This document shows positions 61,308 through 64,000 of a DNA stretch of 64,000 nt, in pieces. Position 1 is the stretch's first letter. Every line of letters starts with the position of its first letter. The DNA comes from Flavobacterium shii (GTDB lineage: Bacteria > Bacteroidota > Bacteroidia > Flavobacteriales > Flavobacteriaceae): the NCBI RefSeq assembly GCF_025847235.1, contig NZ_JAOZEW010000006.1, forward strand, positions 62,001 to 126,000. Reading direction: 5' to 3'. The translations under genes and the position numbers were made by a program. The notes under the pieces are model-generated. The model was not told the DNA's origin and did not search any database. It saw only the letters and a list, made by a program, of their open reading frames with translations.

Positions 61308-62453
61308 ATGAGTGAAACAATTACAAAGAATAGATTAATTTCTTTAGACGCTCTAAGAGGGTTTGTCATGTTTTGGATTATGAGTGGCGAGCATATCATG
61401 CATGCTTTAGCGAAGGCGATCCCGATTCCTGTTTTTATCTGGATGTCATCACAATTGCATCATGCTGAGTGGAATGGAATCACATTTTATGATATGATTT
61501 TTCCAATATTTTTATTTGTTGCCGGAGTTTCGATGCCGTATTCTTTCGAAAATAAAATGAATCTGGCAGGTGTTAAAACTCCAATAGAACTGCCATCAAA
61601 AGAAAAACAAAAAATATACAGATCGATGTTAAAGAGGACTTGTGTTTTATTGTTTTTAGGTTTTGTAGTCAACGGATTATTGCGTTTTGACGGATTCGAC
61701 CAAACTCGTTTTGCTAGTGTATTAGGACGTATTGGACTTGCTTGGTTTTTTGCCGGATTGATCTATTTGAATTTTGATTTGAAAAAACAACTGGTTTGGT
61801 TTACAGGTATTCTGGCGGGATATTATCTGGCGATGAAATTTATTCCCGTTCCTGATTTTGGTGCAGGTATTTTAACGAAAGAAGGTTCCTTAGAAGGATA
61901 TATTGATCGTTTATTTTTACCCGGGAGATTGCACAGCACAGTGTATGATCCCGAAGGTTTGTTTTCGACAGTACCTGCAGTTGCCACAGCTTTATTGGGA
62001 GTGTTTTTAGGGACATTTTTAAAGACGTACAATTACTTTTCATCAAAGAATAAATTGGTAGTAATGCTTGTTTCGGCGATTGTTTTAATTGGGATTGGAA
62101 TTATTTGGGATTATGATTTCCCGATTAATAAACATTTATGGACAAGCTCTTTTGTATGTTTTGTAGGTGGATTTAGTATTTTGTTTTTTACTTTTTTTTA
62201 TTTGATAATTGATCTTTTAGGATTTCATAAATGGGCATTTCCCTTACTGTTAATCGGTTCAAATTCGATTTTAATTTATATAGCAGCCGAGGGCTTGGTA
62301 GATTTTAAACATACTGCCGAATATGTATTTGGAGGAATCATCAAGTTCCTGCCATTCATTTGGCAGCCAGTGTTTAACGCTTTGTCTGTAACTATAGTGC
62401 AGCTTATTTTGCTTTATTTCCTGTACAAAAAAAAATGGTTTATGAAAGTTTAG
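61308..62453 (+). CDS. HGSNAT/DUF5009-type membrane N-acetyltransferase
   Basis: I choose the ATG at 61308 (381 residues, MSETITKNRLISLDALRGF); an ATG at 61287 adds seven residues. About ten membrane helices are visible. RLISLDALRGFVMFWIMSGE and HHAEWNGITFYDMIFPIFLF (residues 51-70) match the DUF5009/HGSNAT family; the HAxWNGxT stretch carries His52, the residue corresponding to the catalytic His of human HGSNAT. Lysosomal HGSNAT moves acetyl from cytosolic acetyl-CoA onto terminal alpha-glucosamine so that NAGLU can cut it. A NAGLU-type GH89 sits in the same regulon, so a periplasmic GlcN N-acetylating role is attractive but unproven. Confidence 0.82.
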   Translation: MSETITKNRLISLDALRGFVMFWIMSGEHIMHALAKAIPIPVFIWMSSQLHHAEWNGITFYDMIFPIFLFVAGVSMPYSFENKMNLAGVKTPIELPSKEKQKIYRSMLKRTCVLLFLGFVVNGLLRFDGFDQTRFASVLGRIGLAWFFAGLIYLNFDLKKQLVWFTGILAGYYLAMKFIPVPDFGAGILTKEGSLEGYIDRLFLPGRLHSTVYDPEGLFSTVPAVATALLGVFLGTFLKTYNYFSSKNKLVVMLVSAIVLIGIGIIWDYDFPINKHLWTSSFVCFVGGFSILFFTFFYLIIDLLGFHKWAFPLLLIGSNSILIYIAAEGLVDFKHTAEYVFGGIIKFLPFIWQPVFNALSVTIVQLILLYFLYKKKWFMKV

Positions 62454-62586
62454 AGAATAAAGAGAGAAGTGGAAAGAGAGAATAATAATAGAAAGGCTGA
62501 CTTATTTTAAGCTTTAAAACTTGTTTAAATATTCAAGCATTAAAAAAATACATTTTACTGACTAACCAAAAAATAACCATAATATT

Positions 62587-64000
62587 ATGCATGTATTACA
62601 AACCGCAGATTACATTGTTTTCTTTATTTATTTTGTTTTGGTCTCCAGTTACGGAATGTATATTTACAGGAGTAAGAAAAGTGCAACTACCAGCTCAAAC
62701 GAATATTTCCTTGCCGAAGGCTCCCTTACTTGGTGGGCAATTGGCGCATCATTAATTGCTTCTAATATCTCGGCAGAACATTTTATAGGAATGAGCGGTT
62801 CCGGTTTTGCAATCGGACTGGCGATTGCTTCTTACGAATGGATGGCTGCCGCCACATTAATTGTTGTTGCGATATTTATTTTACCGGTTTATCTTAAAAA
62901 TAAGATATTTACGATGCCACAATTTTTGGCAAAAAGATATAACGGTACAGTAAGTACCATCATGGCTATAATCTGGCTGTTGATTTATGTATTTGTAAAT
63001 CTTACTTCGATTATTTATTTAGGTGCTTTGGCAATTTCATCGATTGCCCCCGTCAGCTTTCAGTTTTGTGTTATCGGATTGAGTTTGTTCTCGATTATAG
63101 TCACTTTGGGAGGAATGAAGGTGATAGGATATACAGATATGTTTCAGGTTATCGTATTGATTATGGGAGGTTTGGTAACTACTTATTTGTCACTAACCTT
63201 ATTATCGGAGCAGTTCGGCTTTGGAAAAGATATCCTAAAAGGGCTGCAGGTTTTAAAAGAAGAAGCACCAGGTCACCTGCATATGATCCTTGATAAATCA
63301 AATCCTCATTATGCTGAATTACCTGGAATCTCAGTACTTGTAGGTGGTATGTTAATCAATAATCTGGCGTATTGGGGTTGTAATCAGTACATTGTTCAAA
63401 GAGCTTTGGGAGCCGATTTAAAAACTGCCCGAAAAGGAATCCTGTTTGCTGCTTTTTTAAAATTGCTAGTTCCTATTATTGCGGTTTTACCAGGAATTGC
63501 CATGTATGTAATGCATCAAAATGGTATGTTTCAAAAAGAAATGGTAGATGCCGCTGGAGTTTTAAAACCGGATCAGGCCTATCCAACCTTAATGAATTTA
63601 TTACCAGCGGGATTAAAAGGAGTTGCCTTAGCCGCATTAACAGCTGCAATTGTGGCTTCTTTAGCAGGTAAAGCCAATAGTATTTCGACGATTTTTTCTT
63701 TAGACATTTATAAAAAATATTTTAATAAAAATGCGTCAGACAGAAAATTAGTTCTCACCGGAAGATGGGTTGTTATAATCGCCATGTGTATTGCGGCTCT
63801 TGTTGCTCCGGCATTAAAATCATTAGATCAGGCCTATCAGTTTATACAAGAATATGTAGGTTTCTTTTCGCCGGGAGTTTTGGCAATTTTTTTACTGGGA
63901 ATGTTCTGGAAAAAAACAACACCTTCGGCCGGACTTGCAGGCGCATTGCTTACAGTGCCTATTGCAGCAATATTAAAATTCCTGCCGGTATGGACAAACG
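62587..64000 (+). CDS. Sodium:solute symporter (SSS/SGLT family), 3'-truncated by window
   Basis: The frame starts at ATG 62587 (MHVLQTADYIVFF) and stays open to the window end (471 codons). Family signs are FLAEGSLTWWAIGASLIASNISAEHFIG near residue 40, GGMKVIGYTDMFQV near 175, AYWGCNQYIVQRALGA near 260, and about twelve hydrophobic segments. These resemble SGLT/vSGLT sodium-sugar symporters. It is the last visible member of the MIOX operon and would import a monosaccharide or myo-inositol freed in the periplasm; myo-inositol is the natural guess given MIOX. The short ORF at 63066 in another frame is a shadow. Confidence 0.9.
   Translation, partial: MHVLQTADYIVFFIYFVLVSSYGMYIYRSKKSATTSSNEYFLAEGSLTWWAIGASLIASNISAEHFIGMSGSGFAIGLAIASYEWMAAATLIVVAIFILPVYLKNKIFTMPQFLAKRYNGTVSTIMAIIWLLIYVFVNLTSIIYLGALAISSIAPVSFQFCVIGLSLFSIIVTLGGMKVIGYTDMFQVIVLIMGGLVTTYLSLTLLSEQFGFGKDILKGLQVLKEEAPGHLHMILDKSNPHYAELPGISVLVGGMLINNLAYWGCNQYIVQRALGADLKTARKGILFAAFLKLLVPIIAVLPGIAMYVMHQNGMFQKEMVDAAGVLKPDQAYPTLMNLLPAGLKGVALAALTAAIVASLAGKANSISTIFSLDIYKKYFNKNASDRKLVLTGRWVVIIAMCIAALVAPALKSLDQAYQFIQEYVGFFSPGVLAIFLLGMFWKKTTPSAGLAGALLTVPIAAILKFLPVWTN

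Overview
The window reads as chromosome of a Bacteroidota bacterium, most likely Flavobacterium or a close relative. Supporting signs are the low G+C content, two SusC/SusD pairs, a hybrid two-component regulator, many secreted glycoside hydrolases, promoters of the TTTG / TAnnTTTG type, and short dispersed intergenic inverted repeats of a kind common in Flavobacterium. I saw no rRNA, tRNA, CRISPR array, intact insertion sequence or prophage.

Region 1 (1-20.4 kb, all + strand) is a polysaccharide utilisation locus (PUL 1). It holds the 3' part of a GHL10-type glycosidase, GH2, GH20, GH29, GH92 and GH3 enzymes, SusC, SusD, a neuraminidase-like BNR lipoprotein and a GH5 lipoprotein, and ends at a strong terminator. 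Sialic acid/galactose/HexNAc/fucose/mannose-directed enzymes together suggest complex glycoprotein glycans such as N-glycans. No regulator for it is inside the window.

Region 2 (20.4-36 kb) is mixed. It has a Trp-rich secreted protein, a SemiSWEET sugar transporter, and a minus-strand operon of ABC ATPase, TonB-dependent receptor and two DUF3526-type permeases preceded by a small His/Cys-rich protein. Next comes a plus-strand group of AraC regulator, YbaK, NTF2-like protein and old yellow enzyme, with the decayed tail of a short-chain dehydrogenase. LysE-type exporter, YceI and beta-barrel genes follow on the minus strand.

Region 3 (35.8-64 kb, + strand) is a second PUL (PUL 2): GH89, SusC, SusD, two GH92 proteins, two uncharacterised secreted proteins, a metallophosphoesterase lipoprotein, a hybrid two-component regulator with an AraC DNA-binding domain, myo-inositol oxygenase, a second GH2, an HGSNAT/DUF5009-type membrane acetyltransferase and a sodium:solute symporter cut by the window end.

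The main discovery is a shared cis element at three places in PUL 2 only: in front of GH89, SusC and inositol oxygenase. It is a direct repeat of a TCCAT-type half-site with exactly 21-bp periodicity, followed exactly 26 bp after the second half-site start by a -7-like element. It probably marks the target sites of the local hybrid regulator. It ties inositol oxygenase, HGSNAT-like acetyltransferase, GH89 alpha-N-acetylglucosaminidase, GH92 mannosidases and a phosphoesterase into one regulon. That gene set fits stepwise degradation of a mannosyl-glucosaminyl-inositol phosphate glycan (GPI-anchor or GIPC-like). This is an inference that I have not seen described. The GH89 leader also carries a 23-codon ORF and an intrinsic terminator between operator and gene.
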